From Microbacterium sp. Nx66 (GTDB lineage Bacteria; Actinomycetota; Actinomycetes; Actinomycetales; Microbacteriaceae), in NCBI RefSeq assembly GCF_904066215.1, contig NZ_LR880474.1, positions 3,358,871 to 3,422,870 of the forward strand: 64,000 bases of DNA. Direction: 5' to 3'. The position numbers were made by a program, and so were the translations under genes. Shown here piece after piece: positions 46,261 through 55,591 of the stretch (positions are counted from its first letter, which is position 1; each line of letters starts with the position of its first letter). The notes beneath the pieces were generated by a model, which saw nothing but the letters and a program-made list of their open reading frames with translations, made no database searches and had not been told where the DNA came from.

Positions 46261-47769
46261 CTATTCCCCCGGGAGCAGGAAGCCGTCGAGGACGAGCCCG
46301 CGGATGCGCGGCTCGAGCTCCGCCCACAGCTGCGCGAACGGCACCTCGAAGAGGTCCGCGAGGGCGGGGGCGATCTGCAGCACCTGGAGCTCGCCGTCGC
46401 ACGCGCCGACGAAGCCGGCGAGCGCGGGGTCCACCGCGACGGTGCGCGCGAACCCGCCGCCCTGACGCAGCTCGATCACGCTCGGGTCGTCGTTACCGGG
46501 GAGAAGGTGGCGCGCCTCGGTGACGTCCGGAGCCACGACGAGGGTGTCGGGCAGCCCTGCGGCGAGCGCATCGTGGGCCGCGAGCCCGAGGCCGAGCGCC
46601 GCGCCCACGTTCGCCACGGGCTGCGTCACCCGCTCCGATCGCCGCAGGGGCTCCCCCCGCCCGCGGCGGAGCAGCACATAGCCGAAGCCGATCGCGGTCA
46701 CGCCGCGCGCCGCGAAGTCGTCGAGCCACGCGGTCAGCAGCGGAGTGAAGGCGGCATCGCGCGGCGTGATGCCGCCGTCCCTGATCCACAGCTCGGCATA
46801 GGCGAGAGGGGACAGCTCCTCCCGCTCCACGACCCACAGGTCGAGGTCGGCGGGCACCCACGCGTCCAGCCGCGCGAGGCCGGTGATGCCCGTCCGCGAC
46901 TCCCAGTTGCCCAGCAGCTGCGCGATGCCGCCCGGGGTGAGGTGCGCCGGTGCCGTGCGGACGAACTGCTCGACCAGTGCGTCGCCGACCAGACCGCCGT
47001 CGCGATACTCGTAGGCGGGCACCCCCGCCGTGCGCGGGGTGATCACGAACGGCGGGTTCGAGACGATGAGGTCGAACGCCTCCCCGGCGACCGGCTCGAA
47101 CATGCTCCCGTGACGGAACTCGATGTTCGTGACCCCGTTCAGTTGCGCGTTCAGCGCGGCGTAGGCGAGGGCGCGGCGGGAGATGTCGGTGGCCACGACC
47201 CGGCCGGCGCGTCGTGCCACAAGGAGCGCCTGGATGCCGCAGCCCGTGCCGAGGTCGAGGGCACGATCCACCGCGAGCGGGACGACCGTCTCAGCGAGCG
47301 TGCGGGAGGCTCCGCCCACACCGAGGACGTGGTCGGCGGGCAGCGGGCCGTCGAGGGCGACCTCGTCCAGGTCGCTGGCGATCCACCATTCCCCGACTCC
47401 GTCCTCGTCGACGAACGACTGCGGGCGCAGCAGCGCGCTCGGCGTCACGGTGTCGGCGTCGGTCGTCGCCAGCCCCAGAGCCTCCAGCCCGTCCACGCCG
47501 AGCGTCGGCAGTGCGCGCTCCACGGCCGCGCGCGGCTGGGGAAGGCCGAGCACCAGGAGGCGTCCGAGGATCGCGAGGACCCCCTCATCCTCGGCGATCG
47601 CCCGAAGGATGGGCTCGCGCAGACCACGGGCGAGTGCATCATCCGCCTCCTCGCCCCAGAGACGTCGCAGCGGCTCGGATCGGAGATCGGCGGCATCGAG
47701 ATCCGCGGCGAACGCAGCGCTGCGGAGCGGGTCGGGGCGGGGGGCGGGGGTGTCGGACACGGCCGTCAC
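46261..47769 (-). CDS. SAM-dependent methyltransferase with NPPF motif
   Basis: The product has 502 residues. An N-terminal helical region (~1-140) precedes a Rossmann domain with LDLGTGCGIQALLVARR (SAM site), VVATDISRRALAYA and LIVSNPPFVITPR. NPPF/Y points to methylation of a nitrogen, as in HemK or rRNA adenine/guanine methyltransferases. The ~200-residue C-terminal extension is typical of actinobacterial members. The start is a GTG at 47769. The target is not known. Confidence 0.88.
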   Translation of the reverse strand: MTAVSDTPAPRPDPLRSAAFAADLDAADLRSEPLRRLWGEEADDALARGLREPILRAIAEDEGVLAILGRLLVLGLPQPRAAVERALPTLGVDGLEALGLATTDADTVTPSALLRPQSFVDEDGVGEWWIASDLDEVALDGPLPADHVLGVGGASRTLAETVVPLAVDRALDLGTGCGIQALLVARRAGRVVATDISRRALAYAALNAQLNGVTNIEFRHGSMFEPVAGEAFDLIVSNPPFVITPRTAGVPAYEYRDGGLVGDALVEQFVRTAPAHLTPGGIAQLLGNWESRTGITGLARLDAWVPADLDLWVVEREELSPLAYAELWIRDGGITPRDAAFTPLLTAWLDDFAARGVTAIGFGYVLLRRGRGEPLRRSERVTQPVANVGAALGLGLAAHDALAAGLPDTLVVAPDVTEARHLLPGNDDPSVIELRQGGGFARTVAVDPALAGFVGACDGELQVLQIAPALADLFEVPFAQLWAELEPRIRGLVLDGFLLPGE

Positions 47770-47865
47770 TCTACGCGTCTTCAGGGTTCTCCTCCGTCCG
47801 GCCTCCTAGAATCGCAGGGTCAGTACTCACGATCCGCCTCTCCCCGGCGTTCGAGGAAGACCTTC

Positions 47866-50061
47866 ATGACCGCGATCACTCCCCCGACGGGCCTCCGCGC
47901 GCGTGCGCGCCGGCTCGCGGCGTTCGTGGTGGCCGCCGGCGTCTGCGCGGTGGGTGTCGCCGGTCCCGCGATGGCGGCCGACCAGCCCGCCGCGGACGAC
48001 GACCACCGTGTCGAACTGCACGTCACGGCGGGTCTACGCGGCACCGTCGCGCCGGGCACGTCGACGTCGGCCGTGGTCACGATCGAGAACGAGACCGAGG
48101 CGGAGCTCTCCGCGGGTCGCGTCGAGATCGAGCTCGGGAGCACGCCACTGACCGACGACGATGCCGTGACCGAATGGCTGGACGAGGGACAGGCCGCCGG
48201 TTCCTTCCTCTCCCTCGGCGAAGAGGCCACCAAGCCGGCGGAGGCGGGCGGATCCGCCACCACCACCGTGTTCGTGCCGCAGGAGACGCTGAAGCCGTTG
48301 AAACCGGGGGTGTACCCGCTGCGGGCCGCCCTGAGCGATGCCGGTACGGAGGACGCCGAGGGGGAGCGCACCACCACCTGGGACACCAGCGCGACGAGCG
48401 TCCTCGTGGTCAGCGCCAGCCCGACCAGTCCGGTCGGCGTCCTCGTGCCCATCACCGCGACCCCGGCCGGCGGTGCCCTCCTGAGCGCTGACGAGCTCAC
48501 GGAGCTGACCGCCCCGGACGGCGACCTCACCGCGCAGCTCGACGGCGTCGCCGGGACGACGGCTGTGCTCGCGGTCGATCCCGCCATCCTCACCTCGATC
48601 CGCGCACTGGGCACCGCGGCTCCCTCCACGGCGAGCGACTGGCTGCAGAGGCTCGACGAACTCCCCAACGCCCGCTTCGCCCTGCAGTTCGGCGATGCCG
48701 ACCTCACGGTGCAGGCGCAGGCCGGTCTGCCCGAGGCGCTGGCGCCGCTGCCGCTGACCTCGCTGCTCGATCCCGCGGCCTTCCCGCAGCAGCGCGCCGT
48801 GACACCGACGAACACCCCCGCCGCCACCGCCGACCCCTCGGCGACGCCGACCGACGGGCCCGCGCTTCCCACCGACGACGAGCTCGCGGAGATCGACGGC
48901 GCGGTCCCGGGAATCGTCTGGCCGGAGAGCGACCTCACGCAGGCTGACCTCGCGTCGTTCACCGGCTACCTGGGAGGCACCGCCACGACGGTCGTGTCGT
49001 CTCAGACGGTCGGCGGTCAGAGTGCGGCTCATGCGACGGCGGGCGGACAGGACCTGCTCGTCACCGACGCGGCCACGTCGGCGGCCCTCTCCGCAGCGGC
49101 GACCGAATCCGCCTCGGCTCCCCGCCAGGGGCTGCTGGCGGAGGCGGCAGCCCGGCTCTTCCTCGCCGGTGCCCGGGCGCCTGGCGCTCCGCTCCTCATC
49201 GGCCTGGAGCGCGACGAGAGTCGTCCCGCAGAGGCCCTTCGTGACGCGATCTCCACCGCGGACTCCATCGGCTTCGAGCTCTCGGCGGTGCGGGCGGCAC
49301 CTGCCGTCGCGGTGACACTGCCGGAGACGGCCGCGGCGACCCGCGCGTCCGACCTCACGAACCTCCTCGCCGATGAGCGCTCCCTCACCGCTTTCGCGAC
49401 CGTCCTCAGTGACCCGCTCGTGCTGCTGAGCCCGGAGCGGATCCGGATCCTGCGCACCATCGCGGTCGGTTCCTCCGCGGAAGCCTTCACCGAGAAGGTC
49501 GCGGCCCATCGCGCGCGCACCACCGAGACGCTCGGCGCCGTCAGCATCCCCGACTCCAGCACCATCCAGCTCCTCACGGCCAACGCCGACCTCCCCATCG
49601 CCGTGCGCAACGACCTCCCGTGGCCGGTGACGGTGCGGTTGTACGCGTCCCCCACCGATCCGCGCCTCGAAGTGACACCCGTGATCGACGTCGCCGTACA
49701 GGCGAGTTCGACCACGAGGGCGAAGGTGCCGGTGTCGGCCCGGGTCGGCAGCGGCGAGCTCGACCTGCGCCTCAGCCTCACCAGCCCGACCGGAGTGCCG
49801 ATCCAGTCGGAGCAGACCATCCGGGTCGCGGTGCGCGCGGAATGGGAGACCATCGGTCTCATCGTCTTCGGCGGCCTCGCCGTGCTCCTCATCGCCCTCG
49901 GGGTGGTGCGCACGGTGCGCCGGAAGCGTCGGGAGGCCATCGAGGAGCAGGCCGTGGAGGCCGCCGTCGAGGAACTGATCGAGGAGAAGGAAGCGGAAGC
50001 CGCGGTGCAGGAGCGCCCCGACGGCCCGGATGCCCCTCCCACGAAGGAGTCGCGTGACTAG
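47866..50061 (+). CDS. DUF6049 secreted membrane-anchored protein (Rv3909-like)
   Basis: The product has 731 residues. A signal peptide ends near AMAA (~37). Beta-rich domains follow (TSTSAVVTIENETEAELSAG and others), with an alpha/beta region in the middle. A single helix near 670-692 is followed by a charged cytoplasmic tail (RKRREAIEEQAVEAAVEELI). Its place directly before murJ matches Rv3909-Rv3910 of mycobacteria, so it probably works in cell-wall assembly; the mechanism is unknown. The start is ATG 47866 after GAGGAAG. Confidence 0.88.
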   Translation: MTAITPPTGLRARARRLAAFVVAAGVCAVGVAGPAMAADQPAADDDHRVELHVTAGLRGTVAPGTSTSAVVTIENETEAELSAGRVEIELGSTPLTDDDAVTEWLDEGQAAGSFLSLGEEATKPAEAGGSATTTVFVPQETLKPLKPGVYPLRAALSDAGTEDAEGERTTTWDTSATSVLVVSASPTSPVGVLVPITATPAGGALLSADELTELTAPDGDLTAQLDGVAGTTAVLAVDPAILTSIRALGTAAPSTASDWLQRLDELPNARFALQFGDADLTVQAQAGLPEALAPLPLTSLLDPAAFPQQRAVTPTNTPAATADPSATPTDGPALPTDDELAEIDGAVPGIVWPESDLTQADLASFTGYLGGTATTVVSSQTVGGQSAAHATAGGQDLLVTDAATSAALSAAATESASAPRQGLLAEAAARLFLAGARAPGAPLLIGLERDESRPAEALRDAISTADSIGFELSAVRAAPAVAVTLPETAAATRASDLTNLLADERSLTAFATVLSDPLVLLSPERIRILRTIAVGSSAEAFTEKVAAHRARTTETLGAVSIPDSSTIQLLTANADLPIAVRNDLPWPVTVRLYASPTDPRLEVTPVIDVAVQASSTTRAKVPVSARVGSGELDLRLSLTSPTGVPIQSEQTIRVAVRAEWETIGLIVFGGLAVLLIALGVVRTVRRKRREAIEEQAVEAAVEELIEEKEAEAAVQERPDGPDAPPTKESRD

Positions 50062-51688
50062 TCTCGGGCGCGCCAGCGCCATCATCGGCGCGGGCACCCT
50101 TGTCTCCCGCGTGACCGGGCTGCTGCGCAGTATCGTCCTCGTGGCGGTGATCGGCTCCGTCGCCTCCGAGGCCGCTGACGCCTTCACGTACGCGAACCAG
50201 TTGCCCAACAGCGTCTTCTCGTTGATCTCGGTGGGCATCCTCACGGCCGTCATCGTGCCGCAGATCGTCAAGGCCACGGCGGATGCGGACGGCGGCAACG
50301 CGTTCATCTCCAAGCTCTTCACGCTCGGAACGGTCGTCCTCGTCGTGGTCACCGGTATCGCCACGGCGTGCGCACCGTGGCTCGTGCACATCGTGGCCGG
50401 TCGTGCGAACCCGGAGCTGCTGGCCCTCGCCACGGCGCTGGCGTACTGGTGCCTCCCGCAGATCCTGCTGTACGGCCTGTACGCGATGATCGGCGAGGCA
50501 CTCAACGCGCGCCGCATCTTCGGGCCCTTCACGTGGGCGCCGGTCGTCAACAACGTCGTCTCGATCATCGGGTTCCTGGCGCTCGGCGCCCTCTTCGGAC
50601 CCGTGCCCACGCGCGCGGCGGAGTGGACGCCGACCATGATCTCGCTCCTCGGCGGGACCGCGACCCTCGGCATCGCCCTGCAGGCCGTGGTGCTGCTGGT
50701 CTTCTGGCGCCGCACGGGGCTGGCTCTGAAGCCGGACTTCCGCTGGCGGGGAGTCGGGCTCGGCACGGTCGGTCGCCTCGCCGGGTGGACCTTCCTGATG
50801 GCGTTCGCAAGCCTGGCCGCAGGGACCCTGCAGGGCTTCATCGTCAGCGAGGCGGCGGGGCTCGAGGCCTCGGCCACGGTCACGACCAACGCCTGGTTGA
50901 TCTTCATGCTGCCGTACTCGGTTATCGTGCTGTCGATCGGGACCCCCTACTTCACCCAGATCAGCGAGCACGCCGCGAGTGGCCGGGACGACGAGGTGCG
51001 CAGCGACATCTCCCGGAGCATCCGCACGCTCCTCTTCTTCATCGCCGCCGCCGTCGCCGCCGTGGCCGCCGCCGCCGTGCCGGCCTCGCGGGTCTTCACG
51101 AAGGACACCGAGTTCGTGACCGCCGAGGACGCGGCGAAGTCCGCCGCGCTGGTCCTGCTCTGCTACCTGCTCAGCCTGATCCCTCTGACCGTTCTCTTCA
51201 TCGTCCAGCGCACCTTCTACGCATACGACGACACCCGCACGCCGTTCTGGTTCACGATCGTGCAATGCACGCTCATCGTGGCCACCGCCCTCCTCGCGTG
51301 GGCGCTGTTCGAGGCCGAGGTGCTGCCGCTCTCCCTGCTGGCCGCCGCCGTCGCCCTGGGGCAGTCCGTGGCCAGCATCCTGCAGACCGTTCTGGCCGTC
51401 TGGCTCCTGCACCGGAAGATCGGTGGTCTGGGGGTGCGCTCCTGGCTGGCCGCCGTGGGGCGGTTCGGCCTGGCTGCAGTGCCTGCGGGCCTCGCCGGCT
51501 GGGGTGTGTTCGTGCTGAGCGGAGGAGCGAACGGCTGGATGATGGGCAGCGCGATGTCCGGTGCGCTCGGCACCGCCGTCGTCGGCCTCGTCGTCGTGAT
51601 CGTCTACGTCGCGATCCTCGCGGTCTTCCGCGCCCCGGAGCTGAAGGCCGCCGGCGGGCTCGTCCGCCGCCTCCTGCCCGGCCGCTGA
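50054..51688 (+). CDS. murJ: Lipid II flippase MurJ
   Basis: The product has 544 residues with about 14 helices. The family start is ASAIIGAGTLVSRVTGLLRS, with YANQLPNSVFSLISVG soon after. It moves lipid II across the membrane for peptidoglycan synthesis. The GTG at 50054, overlapping the DUF6049 stop, is preferred to ATG 50030 because AGGAG lies four bases upstream. Unlike the mycobacterial protein it lacks the long C-terminal pseudokinase part. Confidence 0.93.
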   Translation: MTSLGRASAIIGAGTLVSRVTGLLRSIVLVAVIGSVASEAADAFTYANQLPNSVFSLISVGILTAVIVPQIVKATADADGGNAFISKLFTLGTVVLVVVTGIATACAPWLVHIVAGRANPELLALATALAYWCLPQILLYGLYAMIGEALNARRIFGPFTWAPVVNNVVSIIGFLALGALFGPVPTRAAEWTPTMISLLGGTATLGIALQAVVLLVFWRRTGLALKPDFRWRGVGLGTVGRLAGWTFLMAFASLAAGTLQGFIVSEAAGLEASATVTTNAWLIFMLPYSVIVLSIGTPYFTQISEHAASGRDDEVRSDISRSIRTLLFFIAAAVAAVAAAAVPASRVFTKDTEFVTAEDAAKSAALVLLCYLLSLIPLTVLFIVQRTFYAYDDTRTPFWFTIVQCTLIVATALLAWALFEAEVLPLSLLAAAVALGQSVASILQTVLAVWLLHRKIGGLGVRSWLAAVGRFGLAAVPAGLAGWGVFVLSGGANGWMMGSAMSGALGTAVVGLVVVIVYVAILAVFRAPELKAAGGLVRRLLPGR

Positions 51689-51691
51689 CGT

Positions 51692-51718
51692 GGGAATGCC
51701 CCGCGGTTACCATGGGTT
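51692..51718 (+). promoter_or_regulatory. SigR/SigH-type promoter for trxB
   Basis: GGGAAT (51692-51697) and GTT (51716-51718) are separated by exactly 18 bases, the consensus of the oxidative-stress sigma factor SigR of Streptomyces and SigH of mycobacteria. It starts 50 bases before the ribosome-binding site region of trxB. Confidence 0.65.
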
Positions 51719-51767
51719 GAAGCAGTCGGACGTCTTTCGACGGCACCGCTTTTCTAACGGAGATCAC

Positions 51768-52742
51768 ATGCGTCAGGTCATCATCATCGGCTCCGGCCCC
51801 GCCGGATTCACGGCTGCCATCTACGCGGCGCGCGCGAACCTGGAGCCGCTCCTCATCGCGAGTTCCGTCGAGGTCGGCGGCGAGCTCATGAACACGACCG
51901 AGGTGGAGAACTACCCCGGCTTCCCGGAGGGCATCCAGGGCCCTGAGCTCATGGCGAAGTTCCAGGAGCAGGCCGAGAAGTTCGGCACCGAGGTGCTCTA
52001 CGACGACGTCACGGAGCTCGATGTCGCCGGTCCCGTCAAGAAGGTCACCCTCGGTTCGGGTGCCACCCACGAGGCCAAGACGATCATCTACGCCACCGGT
52101 TCGGCCTACCGCAAGCTCGGGATCGCGGGCGAGGAGCGTCTCTCCGGTTTCGGCGTCTCCTGGTGCGCCACCTGCGACGGCTTCTTCTTCCGTCAGAAGA
52201 CCATCGCGGTCGTCGGCGGCGGCGACTCGGCGATGGAGGAGGCCACCTTCCTCACGCGTTTCGCGGACAAGGTGTACGTCATCCACCGCAAGGACTCCCT
52301 CCGCGCCTCGAAGATCATGCAGGAGCGCGCCTTCGCGAACGAGAAGATCGAGTTCGTGTGGAACAGCGAGGTCGTCGAGATCCTGGGCGACACCGCCGTC
52401 TCCGGCGTGCAGCTGCGTTCCACGGAGGACGGGTCGCTGCGCGACCTCCCTCTCGACGGCCTGTTCATCGCGATCGGCAACGACCCGCGCACGCACCTCG
52501 TGCACGAGAAGCTCGAGCTCACGCCCGAAGGGACGATCTGGGTCGACGGACGCTCCTCGCGGACGTCGGTCCCCGGTGTCTTCGCCGCCGGTGACGTGAT
52601 CGACCCCACCTACCGCCAGGCCATCACCGCCGCCGGGACGGGCACGATCGCGGCTCTCGACGCCGAGCACTTCCTCGCCGACCTCGAGGACGCGTCCGTC
52701 GAGGTCCCCGCGGCCGAGGCCGCCGAGGTCATCACGGCCTGA
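51768..52742 (+). CDS. trxB: Thioredoxin reductase
   Basis: The product has 324 residues. FAD binding: IIGSGPAGFTAAIYAARA at the start and TSVPGVFAAGDVIDPTYRQA at the end. The redox pair is Cys133 and Cys136 in SWCATCDGFF. NADPH binding is in VVGGGDSAMEEATFL. It passes electrons from NADPH to the thioredoxin encoded next. It starts at ATG 51768 and has its own SigR-type promoter. Confidence 0.97.
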   Translation: MRQVIIIGSGPAGFTAAIYAARANLEPLLIASSVEVGGELMNTTEVENYPGFPEGIQGPELMAKFQEQAEKFGTEVLYDDVTELDVAGPVKKVTLGSGATHEAKTIIYATGSAYRKLGIAGEERLSGFGVSWCATCDGFFFRQKTIAVVGGGDSAMEEATFLTRFADKVYVIHRKDSLRASKIMQERAFANEKIEFVWNSEVVEILGDTAVSGVQLRSTEDGSLRDLPLDGLFIAIGNDPRTHLVHEKLELTPEGTIWVDGRSSRTSVPGVFAAGDVIDPTYRQAITAAGTGTIAALDAEHFLADLEDASVEVPAAEAAEVITA

Positions 52743-52750
52743 CCAGGGCC

Positions 52751-52777
52751 GGGAACACTTTCCCCCCGCCCGTTGTT
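52751..52777 (+). promoter_or_regulatory. SigR/SigH-type promoter for trxA
   Basis: GGGAAC (52751-52756), 18 bases, then GTT (52775-52777). It is the same arrangement as before trxB. It would give thioredoxin an additional transcript during thiol-oxidative stress. Confidence 0.6.
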
Positions 52778-52810
52778 GCAACAGGCGAACCTCGAACAAG
52801 GAGAACTCTG

Positions 52811-53134
52811 ATGAGTGCAAAGGCAACGAGCCAGGCGACCTGGGAGCAGGACGTGCTGCAGGCCGATGGTCCCGTGCTGGTGGACTTCTGGGCCGAGTGG
52901 TGCGGTCCGTGTCGTATGGTCGCGCCGGTGCTGGACGAGATCCAGTCCGACAACCCCGACAAGATCACCATCCTCAAGCTCAACGTGGACGAGAACCCGG
53001 AGCTGGCCATGAAGTACCAGATCACGTCGATCCCGGCGATGAAGGTCTTCCAGGGCGGAGAGGTCAAGACGACGATCATCGGCGCCAAGCCGAAGTTCGC
53101 TCTCGAGCAGGATCTCGCCGCTTTCCTCGGCTGA
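52811..53134 (+). CDS. trxA: Thioredoxin
   Basis: The product has 107 residues. The active site is WCGPC (Cys31 and Cys34) in VDFWAEWCGPCRMVAP, and the cis-Pro loop is ITSIPAMKVF. It reduces disulfides of cytoplasmic proteins and is recharged by TrxB next door. The start ATG at 52811 follows AAGGAG. A strong terminator follows. Confidence 0.97.
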   Translation: MSAKATSQATWEQDVLQADGPVLVDFWAEWCGPCRMVAPVLDEIQSDNPDKITILKLNVDENPELAMKYQITSIPAMKVFQGGEVKTTIIGAKPKFALEQDLAAFLG

Positions 53135-53150
53135 TCCCCTCGACCACGAG

Positions 53151-53180
53151 AAGGGCCGCGCCTCCGGGCGCGGCCCTTTT
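53151..53180 (+). terminator. Intrinsic terminator after trxA
   Basis: An 11-bp perfect stem (AAGGGCCGCGC / GCGCGGCCCTT) with a short loop runs into TTTTCG; the stem starts 16 bases after the stop codon. Confidence 0.85.
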
Positions 53181-53205
53181 CGCATGCTGGGGCCGCCTGG
53201 GGTGA

Positions 53206-53730
53206 TCAGCGCTTGTCGTACACGTCCACCGGCTCGAGCCCGCGTGCTGCCCGCGCCCTGTCGACGATCTCCTGGATGACAGCGGTCTTCGCTGCGTTGT
53301 AGGAGGAGCTCCGCTCCTCCGCCGCCCGCGCTGCGTCGTGCTTGACGCGTTCGTATCGCTCCGCATCGTCCGGGTGCGCGCACAACCAGTCCCGCAGCAG
53401 GCGCTGAGGCGCGGCATCCCACTCGGCTGCCGTAAAGAAGTGTGCGATGGCGAGGCGCTCCCCGGCCGCCTCCATGATCATCACCGGATGAGTGCGGATT
53501 CCGCTGCCGGTGCGCCAGGCGGTCGCCTCCAGTTCGGACCGGTGGGCGTCGAACTCCCCTCGCGTCTGCACGCGCACCGCGAGGTCGATGACCGGCTTCG
53601 CGCTCATCCCAGGGATCGCCGTCGAACCGATGTGCTCGACGATCCAGCCGTCCTCCCCCGCAGCACGGATCGAGGCCGCGAACTCCTCGAATCGCTGCGG
53701 CCACGACGGGTCGTAGGGAACGAGGAGCAT
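53206..53730 (-). CDS. GrpB/UPF0157 family protein
   Basis: The product has 174 residues. It starts MLLVPYDPSWPQRFEEFAAS and has VEHIGSTAIPGMSAKPVIDL, the signature of GrpB proteins, which have a nucleotidyltransferase-like fold. The function is unproven; some members are related to dephospho-CoA kinase fusions. It lies six bases after the small unknown gene on the same strand. Confidence 0.92.
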   Translation of the reverse strand: MLLVPYDPSWPQRFEEFAASIRAAGEDGWIVEHIGSTAIPGMSAKPVIDLAVRVQTRGEFDAHRSELEATAWRTGSGIRTHPVMIMEAAGERLAIAHFFTAAEWDAAPQRLLRDWLCAHPDDAERYERVKHDAARAAEERSSSYNAAKTAVIQEIVDRARAARGLEPVDVYDKR

Positions 53731-53736
53731 CGGTCG

Positions 53737-54072
53737 TCAGGAGGCGTCGGCGATGCGGGGGTCCCAGCGACGATGGCGCTGCTTCTCGTCCAGGAGTCCC
53801 CAGACGGCCGGCGTGAGCTCCGGGTACTCCAGGGCGATCTGGCGCAGCACGCGGTAATGCCGCGCGGTGTTGGGACGTACCCCGTCATTGGCGGCGATGT
53901 TGTCGGCGCGCAGCAGGTAGACGACGAGTTCGTCGACACTGGGCAGCTCCTCCATGAACTCCCAGGGGTCCTCACCGCCGAGCAGGCGCTCCTGGACGAG
54001 GACGGCGAGTTCGTCCGAGGCCTCGGCGCGCAGCACTTCCAGGCTGGCGCGACGGGGGACGGACTCGGTCAT
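53737..54072 (-). CDS. Small hypothetical protein between sugar transporter and grpB-like gene
   Basis: The product has 111 residues, predicted all-helical and soluble, with DELAVLVQERLLGGEDPWEF and RPNTARHYRVLRQIALEYPE. No family is recognised. It starts nine bases after the transporter gene, the stop of which lies at its ribosome-binding site (GGAGGG), so it is probably co-expressed. Confidence 0.75.
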   Translation of the reverse strand: MTESVPRRASLEVLRAEASDELAVLVQERLLGGEDPWEFMEELPSVDELVVYLLRADNIAANDGVRPNTARHYRVLRQIALEYPELTPAVWGLLDEKQRHRRWDPRIADAS

Positions 54073-54081
54073 CCCTCCAGC

Positions 54082-55530
54082 CTACGCGCGTGCGCGACGG
54101 GGTCGGCGCTCCACCTTCGCATCCTCGCTCATGTCCTCGAGCTCGCGGCCCTTGGTCTCCGGCACCTTGAAGAACACGAAGAAGAACGACAGCAACGCGA
54201 AGAACGCGTAGAAGCCGTACGCGAAGGTGAGGCCGATCTCGGCGAACGCCGGGAACGTCGTCGAGATGAAGAAGTTCGCCACCCACTGCGCCGCGGCGGC
54301 CACGGCCAGGGCACCGGCACGGATCGAGTTCGGGAAGATCTCGCCCAGGAGGACCCACACGAGCGGTCCCCAGCTCGCACCGAAGAACACCACGAAGCCG
54401 TTGGCGCAGACGAGGGCGACGGTCGCCCACGGGTCGGGAAGCGTCGCGGTGCCCGAGGCATCCAGCGTGCCGAACGAGAAGGCGAGCGCCATGAGTCCGA
54501 GGGTCACCGTCATGCCGACGGAGCCGACGAGCAGCATGATCCGGCGACCGATCCGGTCGACGAGCAGGATCGCGACGATCGTGACGACGATGTTGGTCAC
54601 AGAGGTGATGACGGAGGTCAGGAGAGCGCTGGACTCGTCGAATCCGACCGACTGCCACAGTGTCGTGGAGTAGTAGAAGATCACGTTGATGCCGACGAAC
54701 TGCTGGAACACCGACAGCAGAATGCCGACCCACACGATCGGCTTGAGGCCGAGACGGCTGCCTCGCAGGTCTCGCAGCGACTCGGAGCGCTCCGTGTCGA
54801 TCGTGCCCGTGATCTCCTTGATCTTCGCCTCGGTGTCGATCGTCCCCGTGACGGTCTGGAGCACTTCCGCGGCACGCTTCACTTCGCCCTTGCGCACCAG
54901 GTAGCGCGGGGATTCCGGCAGCCGGAGCGACATCAACCCGTAGACGAGCGCGGGGATGGCCGCGACCATGAACATCCATCGCCAGGCGGTCAGGCCCCAG
55001 AGCGGCTGGTCGGCCTCCCCCGCGATGCCGGCGAGCAGGGCGTCCGACAGCAGGGCGGCGAAGATGCCGAGGACGATGGCGAGCTGCTGCAACGAGCCCA
55101 GACGACCGCGGATCGCCGCGGGAGACACCTCCGCGATGTAGGCGGGGGCGATCACCGAAGCCGCGCCGACGCCGAGGCCGCCGATCACACGCCAGACGAT
55201 GAGGTCGACGACGCTGAACGCGAGTCCGGAGCCGATCGCCGAGACGAAGAACATCGCCGCGGCGACAACCATCACCGGGATGCGTCCGAACTTGTTCGAC
55301 ACCGGGCCGGCGAACCATGCGCCGACCGCACAGCCGATCAGGGCGGAGGAGACAGCGAAGCCCTTGAGACCCGTGCCGAGGTCGAACCCTGAGACATCTC
55401 CCGCCAGGGCGTCGACAGCACCGTTGATCACCGCGGTGTCGAATCCGAAGAGGAATCCGCCCAGAGCCGCCGCAATACTGACGGCGATCACGCGACGCTT
55501 GATACTCGCTGGATCAGCTGGTCTGGACAT
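54082..55530 (-). CDS. Sugar porter (MFS) family transporter
   Basis: The product has 482 residues with 12 predicted helices. Sugar-porter signatures are FLFGFDTAVINGAVDAL, RVIGGLGVGAASVIAPAYIA, LRLPESPRYLVRKG, VDRIGRRIMLL and KVPETKGRELEDM. It takes up a sugar with a proton; the sugar is not identifiable. Two small genes follow within nine bases each. It is co-directional with, and 61 bases downstream of, parB, but probably separate. Confidence 0.94.
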   Translation of the reverse strand: MSRPADPASIKRRVIAVSIAAALGGFLFGFDTAVINGAVDALAGDVSGFDLGTGLKGFAVSSALIGCAVGAWFAGPVSNKFGRIPVMVVAAAMFFVSAIGSGLAFSVVDLIVWRVIGGLGVGAASVIAPAYIAEVSPAAIRGRLGSLQQLAIVLGIFAALLSDALLAGIAGEADQPLWGLTAWRWMFMVAAIPALVYGLMSLRLPESPRYLVRKGEVKRAAEVLQTVTGTIDTEAKIKEITGTIDTERSESLRDLRGSRLGLKPIVWVGILLSVFQQFVGINVIFYYSTTLWQSVGFDESSALLTSVITSVTNIVVTIVAILLVDRIGRRIMLLVGSVGMTVTLGLMALAFSFGTLDASGTATLPDPWATVALVCANGFVVFFGASWGPLVWVLLGEIFPNSIRAGALAVAAAAQWVANFFISTTFPAFAEIGLTFAYGFYAFFALLSFFFVFFKVPETKGRELEDMSEDAKVERRPRRARA

Positions 55531-55591
55531 GACATCCCCCTCGCATCGACAAGATGACGCGAGTCTATGTCACCCCCGACCAGGGGCGGGG

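Noticed and set aside
53338..55392. Plus-strand open frame of 684 codons
   Set aside because: It is the shadow of the sugar transporter, the small unknown gene and the GrpB-like gene.
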